From Moraxellaceae bacterium (GTDB lineage: Bacteria; Pseudomonadota; Gammaproteobacteria; Burkholderiales; Rhodocyclaceae), in assembly GCA_031119205.1 (NCBI GenBank), contig JAVHYF010000027.1, forward strand, positions 1 to 62,554: 62,554 nt of DNA, given 5' to 3'. Positions 19,308 through 28,568 of the stretch are shown one piece after another. The position numbers were made by a program, and so were the translations under genes. Every line of letters starts with the position of its first letter. Position 1 is the stretch's first letter. The notes below the pieces were generated by a model. It searched no databases. It worked only from the letters and a program-made list of their open reading frames with translations, and was not told where the DNA came from.

Positions 19308-20438
19308 TCAATGCGAGTAGGGGTCAGCGGCGTCGCGCAGGCCGTCACCCATGAAGTTCAGGGACAGCACCGCAAGCACCACGCAAGCGCCAGGAATGAA
19401 GAGCCACGGGGCCGAAGCAATCGAACGGATGTTCTGCGCTTCCTTCAGCAGCACGCCCCAGCTGATGGACGGCGGCTGCAGACCCAGGCCGAGGAAGGAC
19501 AGCGAGGTCTCGGACAGGATCATGAAGGGCACCGCGAGCGTCACGGCAGCGATGATGTGACTGGCCAGCGAAGGCAGCATGTGGCGGAAGATCACGCGAC
19601 TCTCGCTGCAGCCATCCAGCTTGGCGGCGATCACGAACACTTCACCACGCATGGCCAGGAAGCGGCCACGCACGACACGCGCCAGCTCGGTCCAGCCAAT
19701 CAGCGAAATCACCACCGTGATGCCCAAGTACTGCAGATGCGGCGGCCAGTTCTTCGGCAGCGCGGCAGCCAGGGCCAGCCAGATGGGGATGGTCGGCAGC
19801 GAGATGATGTATTCCACGACACGCATCACGACCCAGTCGATCTTGCCGCCGTAGTAGCCGGACATACCACCGAGGCTGATGCCCAGCAGCACGCTGATGC
19901 ACACACCGACCAGACCCAGCGACATCGTGAAGCGCCCACCGTAGATGGTGCGTGACAGCACGTCACGACCCATGCGGTCAGCGCCAAAGATGAAGAAGCG
20001 CTCGTTGGGATCCTTCGGGCCGATCAGGTGCACATCGGTTTCGATCAGGCCCAGCAGCTTGTACTTGTGACCACGCGCGAAGAGGGTCAGGTCCGTCTTG
20101 CGGCCGTCATCCTCGACGAAGACCGGCTTCAGCGTGTTCGGATCACGTTCCAGGCGATAGCCGGTGACGTGGAAGCGGAAGCCATCCTTGTCGAAGAGGT
20201 GGATGGATTGCGGCGGATGGTAGGTCAGGCGCGAATTGGCTTCTTCCGGATCGAACGGCGCGAAGAATTCGGCAAACAGCGCGATCAGGTAGAACAGCGC
20301 CACTACCACCATGCCCGCGACTGCCAGCTTGTGCTTGCGGAAGCGGTGCCACATCAGGGTCCATTGCGAGGCGTATTCGATACCGCCGCGCAGATTGGCC
20401 ATATTGACCGGAGCGGTCGTTGCAGGAGTTTGACTCAT
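19308..20438 (-). CDS. ABC transporter permease, OppC/DppC family with enlarged periplasmic loop
   Basis: A 376-residue inner-membrane permease. After the first membrane segment (VAGMVVVALFYLIALFAEFF, about residues 40-60) there is an insertion of roughly 90 residues before GADRMGRDVLSRTIYGGR, as in the longer OppC relatives that include oligosaccharide-type importers. The EAA cytoplasmic loop is at AAKLDGCSESRVIFRHMLPS, and the last segments include the conserved ISWGVLL. Its ATG lies 2 nt after the OppB-type stop, so the pair is coupled. Confidence 0.93.
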   Translation of the reverse strand: MSQTPATTAPVNMANLRGGIEYASQWTLMWHRFRKHKLAVAGMVVVALFYLIALFAEFFAPFDPEEANSRLTYHPPQSIHLFDKDGFRFHVTGYRLERDPNTLKPVFVEDDGRKTDLTLFARGHKYKLLGLIETDVHLIGPKDPNERFFIFGADRMGRDVLSRTIYGGRFTMSLGLVGVCISVLLGISLGGMSGYYGGKIDWVVMRVVEYIISLPTIPIWLALAAALPKNWPPHLQYLGITVVISLIGWTELARVVRGRFLAMRGEVFVIAAKLDGCSESRVIFRHMLPSLASHIIAAVTLAVPFMILSETSLSFLGLGLQPPSISWGVLLKEAQNIRSIASAPWLFIPGACVVLAVLSLNFMGDGLRDAADPYSH

Positions 20439-20440
20439 TG

Positions 20441-21424
20441 TTATTGCACCCGGATACGCGGATCAAGAACCACAAGGAGGATGTCGGAGAGCAGCGTACC
20501 GATGACGGTCATCAGACACAGCAACAACAGGAAGGCACCCGAGAGGTAGATGTCCTGCGACAACAGGGATTGCATCAGCATCGGACCGGCGATCGGCATG
20601 TTCAGCACGATCGACACGATCACGGCACCCGACACCAGACGCGGCACGGTCCAGCCGAGCGTGCTGACGAAGGGGTTCAGCGCGATGCGCACCGGGTACT
20701 TCAGCAGCAGCTTGGTTTCGGTCAGGCCCTTGGCACGTGCGGTCACGACGTACGGCATGTGCAGCTGGTCGATCAGGTTGGCGCGCATGATGCGGATCAG
20801 CGAAGCCGATGCCTCGGTACCGAGGATGATCACCGGAATCCACATGTGAGCCAGCAGATCCTTGACGCGGCCCCAGGACCACGGCGCGTTCGCGTATTCA
20901 GGCGAGAACAGGCCGGTCACGTCCGCGTTGAACATCTTGACGCTCATGTACATCAGGATCAGCGCGATCAGGAAGCCAGGCACGGCCAGGCTGACGAACG
21001 CGATGAACGTAAAGGAGTAGTCCAGCAGGGAGTAGCGGCGCACGGCGGAGTAGATACCGACCGGCAGCGCGATACACCAGGACAGGATAAGGGTCGAAAC
21101 AGTGACGACGAGGGTCAGGCCCATACGCTCGCCAAGCAGGGTGACAACCGGCGCATTCCACTCGAAGGAGTAGCCGAAGTCACCACGAACCACACCACCG
21201 ATCCACGCGAAGTACTGGACGATCAGGGGTTGGTCGAGGCCGAAGCGACGGCGCATCTCTTCCATCATCGCAGGGGTCACTTCTTCACCGGCCGCAGCAG
21301 CTTGAGCCGCCCAGCTGGTCACGAAGTCGCCCGGCGGCAACTGGATGAGCACGAACACAGTGAGCGACACCAGGAACATGAACGGTATCGCCGAAAGTAA
21401 GCGCTTGAAGATGTAATTAAGCAC
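20441..21424 (-). CDS. ABC transporter permease, OppB/DppB family
   Basis: A 327-residue inner-membrane permease. The GTG at 21424 is chosen because it yields the typical start MLNYIFKRLLSAIPFMFLVSLTVF; an ATG at 21487 in the same frame adds 21 residues that overlap the intergenic hairpin and have no family match. Six membrane segments are visible. The EAA loop is at RAKGLTETKLLLKYPVRIALNP and the end is DPRIRVQ. The Shine-Dalgarno is weak. It partners the OppC-type permease immediately downstream. Confidence 0.92.
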   Translation of the reverse strand: MLNYIFKRLLSAIPFMFLVSLTVFVLIQLPPGDFVTSWAAQAAAAGEEVTPAMMEEMRRRFGLDQPLIVQYFAWIGGVVRGDFGYSFEWNAPVVTLLGERMGLTLVVTVSTLILSWCIALPVGIYSAVRRYSLLDYSFTFIAFVSLAVPGFLIALILMYMSVKMFNADVTGLFSPEYANAPWSWGRVKDLLAHMWIPVIILGTEASASLIRIMRANLIDQLHMPYVVTARAKGLTETKLLLKYPVRIALNPFVSTLGWTVPRLVSGAVIVSIVLNMPIAGPMLMQSLLSQDIYLSGAFLLLLCLMTVIGTLLSDILLVVLDPRIRVQ

Positions 21425-21472
21425 GGGAGCAGCTCTCGTCGTAAGGAAAACCTGGGGAGCGAGGTTCCCCCT

Positions 21473-21490
21473 GGGGTGCCGTAGCACCCC
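21473..21490 (-). other. Intergenic hairpin between binding protein and permease genes
   Basis: GGGGTGC/GCACCCC around CGTA, without a T tract, 32 nt past the binding-protein stop. Hairpins here commonly stabilise binding-protein mRNA and lower permease expression. Confidence 0.5.
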
Positions 21491-21521
21491 GGAGGGACTC
21501 TTCTTCTATTCTTGAATCAGC

Positions 21522-23444
21522 TTAGCGATACGACCATTGCTGCAGCAGGGCCGGACCCGGGGTCGGGTACGTCCAGCCAGACGGCATCTTGTCGTAGACG
21601 TTGATCAGCTTGTTGTTCACCACACCGGTTTCGTACGCGGGGCGCACGGTACCGATCACTTCGAAGGCTTCGGCGGCTTCAGCCAGAATTTCCTTGAAGG
21701 TAGCGTCGGCTTGCGCCTGGCTGCTGGCCTTCTGCCACTTTTCGAACAGGTCGAAGCGCTTCTTCATGCTGGCGCTCGGCTCTTCGCCTTGCTTGCCATC
21801 GGTGGCCCACCAACGCTGCCACAGCAGGCTCTGACGCGACTCTTGCGGGTGTTGCGACAGGTAAGCACGCGGGTTGAACGGAGCGTCCATGCCGCCAGGC
21901 GCATTGTCGACCGAGATGTCGTACTCGTTACGAGCAGCGCGATCGTAGAACAGGGTGCGCTCGGAGCTCTGGATCACCATGTCGATACCGGCCTTGGCCC
22001 ACTGACGACGGATCAGTTCCAGACCTTCGATGTGGTGCGAGTTGGCGATCGAAGCGATGACGTTGATCGAGACACGGCCACCAGTCGGATACAGACGGAA
22101 GCCGTCGTTATCCTTCTTGTTCAGGCCCAGGGTGTCCAGCATCTCGTTGGCCTTCTTCAGGTCATACTGGATGAACTGGGTACCGAGCTTCTCGTTGTAC
22201 CACTTGGATTGCTTCAGCGGACCGACTTGCCACGGAGCGCCCTGGCCCAGGAAGACGATGTCGTTGATTTCCTTGCGGTCGGTCGCCAGCGACAGAGCAA
22301 TACGGAAGTCTTTCTTGCGGATCTGCTCACGCAGCTTCGCGTTCGGCGAGGTCTGGTTCACATACATGGCCAGCGAGCTGGCGTTGATGTTCGGCAGACT
22401 CACCAGGCGATAGCCACCCTTTGCGGCGTTCTCGGCCAGCACCGGACGGTTCTGGATGTTCGAGATGTGACGCAGCTGCCAGTCGAGCGAACCGTTGATC
22501 GAGTTCAGCACGATGGTTTCCACTTCCGAGATCACCGACAGCTGGACGGTGTCGATGTAAGGCAGTTGCTTGCCTTCCTTGTCGACTTGCCAGAAGTACG
22601 GGTTGCGCTTCAGCACCACGCGGGTGGACGAACCGCTGTACGGCTCGGACACGATCCACGGATCCAGCGTCGGACGGTTCGGCATGCTGAAACGAGTAGC
22701 GCCAGCCGGCGGCTCGATATCGGCACATTCGCGACGGAACAGATCGGACCAGCCCTTCAGCTTGGCGTCAGCAACGGCCTTGCTCACGTCCGAGTTGTAC
22801 TTCGGGTGGAACTTCTGGCAGTAGTTCTTCGACCACAGGGTCGGGTGCTGCAGCACCGGGGTTGCCAGTTGCTCGATGAAGCCGACATAGGGGCCATCGA
22901 ACTTGAACTTGACGGTCTCGTTGTCGACCTTGGTGACCGCAACATACTTGTTGTTGATCACATAGGCCGGCGGCGGGCTCGACAGGAATTCCTTGTTGCC
23001 GACCACGTCGTTCATGCTGAACACAACGTCATCTGCGGTGAAGGGGGAACCATCCGACCACTTCATGCCCTTGCGCAGCTTGAAGGTGTACTCGCTGCCG
23101 TCCGGGGACAGGGTCCAGCTTTCAGCGACGTTCGGCTCGACCTTGTTGAAGTCCATCGACCAGCGCACCAGGCCTTGGTTGCCGACAACGCGCAGGATTG
23201 CATTCTGGTCACCGTTACCACGCAGCGCATTGCGCAGCGTGCCGCCATACTTGCCGCTACGCTCCAGCGGGGTGATGACTTGCGGTTTCTCGGGCAGGCG
23301 CTGCGCAACGGGCGGCAGCTTTTTCTCTTTTACCAGAGCAGCCAGCTCGGGCGCTTCGGAGAAGGTCTGGGCCATGGCGGGCATTGCCACCACGCCGGCA
23401 GAAGCCAACGCCAGAGCGAACTTCAGAGAGGTCTTGTTCCTCAT
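21522..23444 (-). CDS. Periplasmic solute-binding protein, SBP_bac_5 (Opp/Dpp) family
   Basis: A 640-residue exported binding protein. The signal peptide ends AMA (residue 25). It has family 5 landmarks: YGGTLRNALRGN near residue 65, then NVAESWTLSPDGSEYTFKLR and GMKWSDGSPFTADDVVF, and later ALSLATDRKEIND. It is longer than OppA or DppA and resembles the larger family members, some of which bind oligosaccharides. It is the first gene of the importer operon, with AGGAGG before the ATG and a promoter-like region with direct repeats 70-100 bp upstream. The substrate is not readable from sequence; oligopeptides are the default, pectic oligosaccharides a context-based guess. Confidence 0.93.
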   Translation of the reverse strand: MRNKTSLKFALALASAGVVAMPAMAQTFSEAPELAALVKEKKLPPVAQRLPEKPQVITPLERSGKYGGTLRNALRGNGDQNAILRVVGNQGLVRWSMDFNKVEPNVAESWTLSPDGSEYTFKLRKGMKWSDGSPFTADDVVFSMNDVVGNKEFLSSPPPAYVINNKYVAVTKVDNETVKFKFDGPYVGFIEQLATPVLQHPTLWSKNYCQKFHPKYNSDVSKAVADAKLKGWSDLFRRECADIEPPAGATRFSMPNRPTLDPWIVSEPYSGSSTRVVLKRNPYFWQVDKEGKQLPYIDTVQLSVISEVETIVLNSINGSLDWQLRHISNIQNRPVLAENAAKGGYRLVSLPNINASSLAMYVNQTSPNAKLREQIRKKDFRIALSLATDRKEINDIVFLGQGAPWQVGPLKQSKWYNEKLGTQFIQYDLKKANEMLDTLGLNKKDNDGFRLYPTGGRVSINVIASIANSHHIEGLELIRRQWAKAGIDMVIQSSERTLFYDRAARNEYDISVDNAPGGMDAPFNPRAYLSQHPQESRQSLLWQRWWATDGKQGEEPSASMKKRFDLFEKWQKASSQAQADATFKEILAEAAEAFEVIGTVRPAYETGVVNNKLINVYDKMPSGWTYPTPGPALLQQWSYR

Positions 23445-23508
23445 TGTGTCCTCCTAGTTTCAAGAAATGTGCGGGAATCCGCCGGACAAACCGCCGCAAC
23501 CCGACTTC

Positions 23509-23550
23509 GTCATCATACAAGTCGCTTATGTCGTCATACAAGCAACTTGT
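23509..23550 (-). promoter_or_regulatory. Importer promoter with two direct repeats (candidate repressor site)
   Basis: On the minus strand TTGTATGACGAC and TTGTATGATGAC occur 21 bp apart, two helical turns. They provide a promoter-like pair: TTGTAT, 18 bp, then TATGAT (23512-23517), 68 bp before the start codon. ACAAG-CAA-CTTGT (23538-23550) adds an inverted repeat. Sites overlapping the promoter suggest repression. Confidence 0.5.
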
Positions 23551-23942
23551 TACGTGGCGGGCCGCAAGCTTGCCACAACTGCCCCCCACTTACATCACGT
23601 CACCAGCATTCGTTTCAGATTAAGCGCAGGCCGCGGATTGTTACCTGTCAATAATCAAAAACCCTAGCCTTTGTTGCCTGCGGTTTGTGAAATTCCCCCG
23701 CTTGTCGTGCCCCTTCCTCCACTGCGACCTCCAGCAGCACACGGAATCTTGTGCATCGCACAAAATCAAGCACTTAGCCGGATTTCTAGGGGTTCACCCT
23801 GAGCGTAGCGGTTCTGTCAGGAAAGATAAATTTGCACTGCAATGTAAACAGCACAGACCTGCTCAAGGCGCGTTGGCACTAGCCGATATGCCTGACAGAA
23901 TCCGGGTGTACGCTGTGGCAGCGGCCCGCGTCAGGGGACTTC
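23551..23942. other. Divergent intergenic region before the HD-GYP gene
   Basis: About 390 bp, noticeably more AT-rich than its surroundings, between the importer promoter and the HD-GYP regulator. No gene or clear terminator is seen. It presumably contains the promoter of the two-component genes downstream. Confidence 0.5.
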
Positions 23943-24986
23943 ATGCAAATCGCCATCGTCGAGGACACGCCGGTCAATCTGGTGGTCATGCAAAGCCTGG
24001 TGGGCCGGCTTGCGACCGCCGAGCAGCCCATCGACTGCCAGGTGTTCTCCGAACCGGAAGTCGGCCTGGCGTGGTGCCAGGCCAACCGGCCCGACCTGAT
24101 CATCGTCGACTACATGATGCCGGGCATGGACGGCATCGATTTCATCCGCCACTGCCGCCAGACCGAGCACCTGCGCGAGCTGCCCATCCTGATGGTGACG
24201 GCGGCGGCGGAACGGGAGGTGCGCTATGGAGCGCTGGACGCCGGTGCCACCGACTTCCTCACCAAACCGATCGACCGCAACGAATTCCTGCCCCGCGTGC
24301 GCAACATGATGCGTCTGCGCGCGCACATGACGGCGATCGGCGCGCGAGCTGATGTCCTGGCCCGCGAAGTGCGCAAGGCCACCGAAGAAATCCAGCGGCG
24401 TGAACGTGAAACCGTCGTGCGGCTGGCACGGGCGGCGGAGTTCCGCGACCCGGAGACCGGCGCCCACATCAACCGCATGGCGCAGTACTCCTTGCTGATC
24501 GCCCGCCGTCTGGGCCTTGGCGAAGATGACCTCGACTCCCTGCTGACCGCGGCACCGATGCACGACGTGGGCAAACTCGGCACGCCCGACCACATCCTGC
24601 TCAAGCCCGGTCGCCTCACCGAGGACGAGCTCAAGATCATGCGGCTGCACCCGCTGATCGGTTACGAGATCCTCAAGGACTCCGCCTCACCGATGCTGCA
24701 GATGGCCGCCCAGATCGCCCTGACGCATCACGAGAAGTTCGACGGTTCCGGCTATCCGCACGGCCTGAGTGGCGCTGACATCCCCCTGGTGGGACGCATC
24801 GTCGCGGTGGCAGACGTGTTCGATGCGCTGACCTCCGCGCGTCCGTACAAGCCGGCCTGGGATATCGAGCGGGCGCGCAACTACCTTCTCGACAACTCCG
24901 GTTCGCATTTCGATCCGGCCTGTATCGAAGCCCTGCTCTCCCAGTGGAGCGAAGTGCTCGGCGTCCGCCAGCACTACCAGGACTAG
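23943..24986 (+). CDS. Response regulator with HD-GYP c-di-GMP phosphodiesterase domain
   Basis: A 347-residue RpfG-type protein predicted to hydrolyse cyclic di-GMP under phosphorelay control. The receiver domain occupies residues 1-125 with the acidic pair in IVEDTPVN, phospho-acceptor Asp56 (LIIVDYMMPGMDG) and the late Lys in FLTKPID. After a helical connector, the HD-GYP domain has HDVGKLG with HD at 207-208, then HHEKFDGSGYP with GYP at 270-272, all catalytic residues intact. The hybrid kinase begins 12 bp downstream and is the obvious partner. The adjacent divergent gene is the importer binding protein. Confidence 0.95.
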   Translation: MQIAIVEDTPVNLVVMQSLVGRLATAEQPIDCQVFSEPEVGLAWCQANRPDLIIVDYMMPGMDGIDFIRHCRQTEHLRELPILMVTAAAEREVRYGALDAGATDFLTKPIDRNEFLPRVRNMMRLRAHMTAIGARADVLAREVRKATEEIQRRERETVVRLARAAEFRDPETGAHINRMAQYSLLIARRLGLGEDDLDSLLTAAPMHDVGKLGTPDHILLKPGRLTEDELKIMRLHPLIGYEILKDSASPMLQMAAQIALTHHEKFDGSGYPHGLSGADIPLVGRIVAVADVFDALTSARPYKPAWDIERARNYLLDNSGSHFDPACIEALLSQWSEVLGVRQHYQD

Positions 24987-24998
24987 GCGGCAGTCCCC

Positions 24999-27900
24999 AT
25001 GCAAGCGATCGGAGACCAGCTCAGACGCTGGCTGCCTCGTGGTCTCCTGTGGCAACTGGCGGTGCTGTTCGCGCTGCTGTTCTCGGTATCGATCGGGCTC
25101 TACGCCTTCTACACCGCCCACACCCAGGGCGAACATCTCAACAAGCAACTGGAGGCACAGGCGGTAGCCCTGTCATCCGGACTTGCTGCGGCTGCGGCCA
25201 ACGACGTCAAGCGACAGAACGCCCCCCAGATCGAACAGATCCTGCTGCAGGCGCGCGACTTTTCGGACGTGCTGCGCATCGAGGCCATCAGCACCTCCGG
25301 CCAACCCTTCGCGTCCCTGTCCCGCCACGAAGACGGCGTACTGCGACCGGATCAGGCGCCACGCCCCGTAACACCACCGGGCAAGCTGCAGACCGAAGTC
25401 CGCTTCAGTGACAGCCCGGACATCAGCCGCAGCGAAACCCTGCTGGAAGTGTGGCAACCCATCGTGCCCGGCTACCACGTCGGCTGGATCCACCTCTACT
25501 ACAGCACCCGCCAGGCGACCACGTTGCGCAAGGGCATGATGATCGACAGCGTGGTGGTCGGAATTTCCGCCGCGCTGTGCGCGTCCATCCTCGTCCTGCT
25601 GTTCCTGCGCCGCCCCCTGCTCCGCCTGCGCGCCGCCACCGGCTTTGCGGAAAGGCTGGACCGGGAATATGGCCGCACGCTGGATGCAGACGCCGGTGTG
25701 GAGGACATCGACGCCCTCGTGCGGGCACTCAACTGGACCTCGACGCGCCTGCATGAACAGCAGTCGGCCCTCGCGCAAAGTGAGTCGCGCAAGCGTGCCA
25801 TCGTCGAGTCCTCACTGGACGCCATCATCTCGATGGACGGCGAAGGTCGCATCCAGGAGTTCAACGAAGCGGCGGAACGCATCTTCGGCTTTGGACGAGA
25901 CGAAGTGCTGCTCCGCCCCGCAGACGCCTTCATCGTCCCGCCCGGCCTCCGGCGTAGTGGCCTGAAAGGCCTTCAGCACTACCTGCACGGCCAGACAGCG
26001 GACATGTTCGGGCAGCGCTTCGAAGTCAGCATGCAACGCAAGGACGGCACGGTGTTCCCGGCCGAGCTCGCGGTGGTGCGCATTCCTTCGGAGCGCGAAC
26101 CGCTCTACTCCGCCTTCCTGCGCGACATTTCCGAACGCAAGTACGCCGAGCAAGCGCTGGTGGCCAGCGAGACGCGTTTCCGCAACACCGTGGAGTCGCT
26201 GTCCGAACTGGTGTTCGAGACCGATGCCCTGTCGCGCTGGACCTACCTGAACCCCGCCTGGAAGAGCATCACGCAATACGAAGTGGACGAAGGGCTGGGC
26301 CGCGCAGTCATCGACTTCGCGCCCGCCGATGAGCGTCCGCGCATCACGGCCGCATTCAAGCCGCTGTTCCGTGGCGAAATCGACGTGTTGCACGAAGAGT
26401 TCCGTTACCTCACGAAATCCGGCGGCATCCGCTGGCTGGAGGTCTTCTGCCGTGCCCGCCGCGACGAGGAAGGACGCTTCCTCGCCTACACCGGCACGGT
26501 CACCGACATCACTGCACGAAAGCTGTCGGAGCGGGCATTGCAGGACCAGCTGCAGTTCATGCAGAGCCTGATCGACAGCATTCCCAACAGCATCTACATG
26601 AAGGATCGCAGCGGGCGCTACTTGGCCTTCAACCGCGCCTGCGAGGCCTTCTTCGGCATCGATCGCACCGAGTGGATCAACCGCACGGTTTTCGACCTGT
26701 ATGACGATCGGGAAATGGCCGCCTGGCACCACGAGCGCGACATCGTCCTGCTGCGCGAAGGCGGCACACAGAGTTTCGAGACGGTGATCCGCAACCGTCG
26801 CGGCGACATGATCGATACGCTGTACCAGAAGACGCTCTACTACCATGCGGACGGCAGCGTCGCCGGCATCGTCGGCACCATGACCGACATCTCGGAGCGC
26901 AAGACGGCCGAGCGCGCCATCCTCCGCGCCAAGGAGGCGGCGGAAGCAGCCAGCCGTGCCAAGGGCGACTTCCTGGCCAACATGAGCCACGAAATCCGTA
27001 CCCCGATGAACGCCATCATCGGCATGACGGAGCTGACCCTCGACACGACACTCGACGACCAGCAGCGCGAGTACCTGCAACTGGTACGGGACTCCGCCGA
27101 CTCGCTGCTGACCATCATCAACGACATCCTCGACTTCTCGAAAATCGAGGCCGGTCGCATGGAGCTGGAGCAGGTACCCTTCTCGTTGCGGGACTGCGTG
27201 AACGGCACCCTGCGCATGCTGACCCGCAGCGCACAGGACAAGAACCTGGAGCTGGAGTCGCGCATCGATACCGATCTGCCAGCTCGACTCATCGGCGACC
27301 CCCACCGTTTGCGCCAGGTGCTGTTGAACCTGCTGTCCAACGCGCTGAAGTTCACCGAGGCTGGTGGCGTCAGCGTGTCGGTAGACCGCGTGCACAGCCA
27401 TGCCGACGACGCCGGCACGATTTCCCTGCGCGTCGCCGTGGAGGACACCGGCATCGGCATCCCGGCGGACAAGCAGGCCCTCATCTTCGAAGCCTTCTCC
27501 CAGGCCGACACTTCCACGACACGGCGTTTCGGCGGAACCGGACTGGGGCTCGCCATCTGCAGTCGCCTGGTCGACGCCATGGGTGGGCGCCTCATCGTGG
27601 TGAGCACGCCAGGAGTCGGCAGCACCTTCAGCTTCCTGATCGCACTGCAGATCGCCGATGGCGACACCCCTGCCGCCAGCCTGGCGCCGGACGCCAGCAA
27701 CGCCGTGCCGACGCGACCACTACGCCTGCTGCTGGCCGAAGACAACCCGGTCAACCAGACACTGGCCCTGCGCATGCTGGAGAAACTGGGACACAGCACG
27801 CTGGTCGTCGACAACGGCCAGCTGGCATTCGACACCCTGCGCGGCAACGAGCATTTCGATGCGGTGCTGATGGACGTCCAGATGCCGATCATGGGCGGCT

Positions 27901-28508
27901 TCGAGGCCACCCAGGCCATCCGCCAGCTGGAGCAGAGCATGCAGCGGGTGCGCATGCCGATCATCGCCATGACTGCTCATGCAATGAGCGGCGACCGCGA
28001 GCGCTGCATGGCAGCGGGCATGGACGGCTATGTCACGAAGCCCATTTCGCTGGCAGCGCTGGCCCGGGAACTGACCCGCCTAACCGATGGCCGCACTCCG
28101 CAGGCAGAAGTCGCCCCCCTGCCAACCACCGCCAGCTTCGACCGCGAACAGGTGCTGGAGCAGATCGGCGGCGACCTCAAACTACTGCACGAGATCTCGC
28201 GCATCTTCCTGCAGGATGGAGAAAACCTGATCACCCGCCTGCGTCGCGCCCTGGCGGCTGGCGACCGCGAGGAACTGGCCCACGCCGCACACACTGCACG
28301 CGGCGCAGTCGGCAATTTCGGCGCCCGCAGCGCCATGGCCGCGGCCACTACGCTCGAAAATGCCTGCAAGCGCACCGGCTCTGCGCCGCTGACACCGGCC
28401 TGCGAGAAACTGGTCGCGGAGATCGAAAACCTGCTGCATCACCTGCGCGAAGAACTGGCCAGCGCGGAGGGCGCCACCAGCCCCGTCGCCAGCAGTCACG
28501 ACGCCTGA
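24999..28508 (+). CDS. Hybrid sensor histidine kinase: sensor-PAS-PAS-PAS-HisKA-HATPase-REC-HPt
   Basis: A 1169-residue inner-membrane kinase. The first membrane helix is at about 15-38, a periplasmic sensor of about 145 residues follows, and a second helix lies near 185-205. Three PAS-like domains follow (first at about 265-385, from AIVESSLDAIISMDGEG), with PAC-type ends (FLRDISERK, TVTDITARK, TMTDISERK). HisKA has SHEIRTPMNAI with His664; the ATPase domain follows with DTGIGIP and GGTGLGLAI. The receiver has Asp959 (MDVQMPIMGG). The C-terminal HPt domain has AHTARG with a probable phospho-His1098. The full relay suggests transfer to a separate regulator, most likely the HD-GYP protein just upstream. 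Confidence 0.95.
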   Translation: MQAIGDQLRRWLPRGLLWQLAVLFALLFSVSIGLYAFYTAHTQGEHLNKQLEAQAVALSSGLAAAAANDVKRQNAPQIEQILLQARDFSDVLRIEAISTSGQPFASLSRHEDGVLRPDQAPRPVTPPGKLQTEVRFSDSPDISRSETLLEVWQPIVPGYHVGWIHLYYSTRQATTLRKGMMIDSVVVGISAALCASILVLLFLRRPLLRLRAATGFAERLDREYGRTLDADAGVEDIDALVRALNWTSTRLHEQQSALAQSESRKRAIVESSLDAIISMDGEGRIQEFNEAAERIFGFGRDEVLLRPADAFIVPPGLRRSGLKGLQHYLHGQTADMFGQRFEVSMQRKDGTVFPAELAVVRIPSEREPLYSAFLRDISERKYAEQALVASETRFRNTVESLSELVFETDALSRWTYLNPAWKSITQYEVDEGLGRAVIDFAPADERPRITAAFKPLFRGEIDVLHEEFRYLTKSGGIRWLEVFCRARRDEEGRFLAYTGTVTDITARKLSERALQDQLQFMQSLIDSIPNSIYMKDRSGRYLAFNRACEAFFGIDRTEWINRTVFDLYDDREMAAWHHERDIVLLREGGTQSFETVIRNRRGDMIDTLYQKTLYYHADGSVAGIVGTMTDISERKTAERAILRAKEAAEAASRAKGDFLANMSHEIRTPMNAIIGMTELTLDTTLDDQQREYLQLVRDSADSLLTIINDILDFSKIEAGRMELEQVPFSLRDCVNGTLRMLTRSAQDKNLELESRIDTDLPARLIGDPHRLRQVLLNLLSNALKFTEAGGVSVSVDRVHSHADDAGTISLRVAVEDTGIGIPADKQALIFEAFSQADTSTTRRFGGTGLGLAICSRLVDAMGGRLIVVSTPGVGSTFSFLIALQIADGDTPAASLAPDASNAVPTRPLRLLLAEDNPVNQTLALRMLEKLGHSTLVVDNGQLAFDTLRGNEHFDAVLMDVQMPIMGGFEATQAIRQLEQSMQRVRMPIIAMTAHAMSGDRERCMAAGMDGYVTKPISLAALARELTRLTDGRTPQAEVAPLPTTASFDREQVLEQIGGDLKLLHEISRIFLQDGENLITRLRRALAAGDREELAHAAHTARGAVGNFGARSAMAAATTLENACKRTGSAPLTPACEKLVAEIENLLHHLREELASAEGATSPVASSHDA

Positions 28509-28563
28509 CCGCAGAAGCCGGCAGGCGTCGCGTCGTGATTCACATGGCCGGAAGGATCCGGCC
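28500..28563. terminator. Two hairpins between convergent genes
   Basis: GACGCCTG/CAGGCGTC (28500-28507 with 28522-28529) and GGCCGG/CCGGCC (28546-28563) fill the 60-bp gap between the hybrid kinase and phoU. Neither has a T tract. Confidence 0.45.
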
Positions 28564-28568
28564 GGCGC

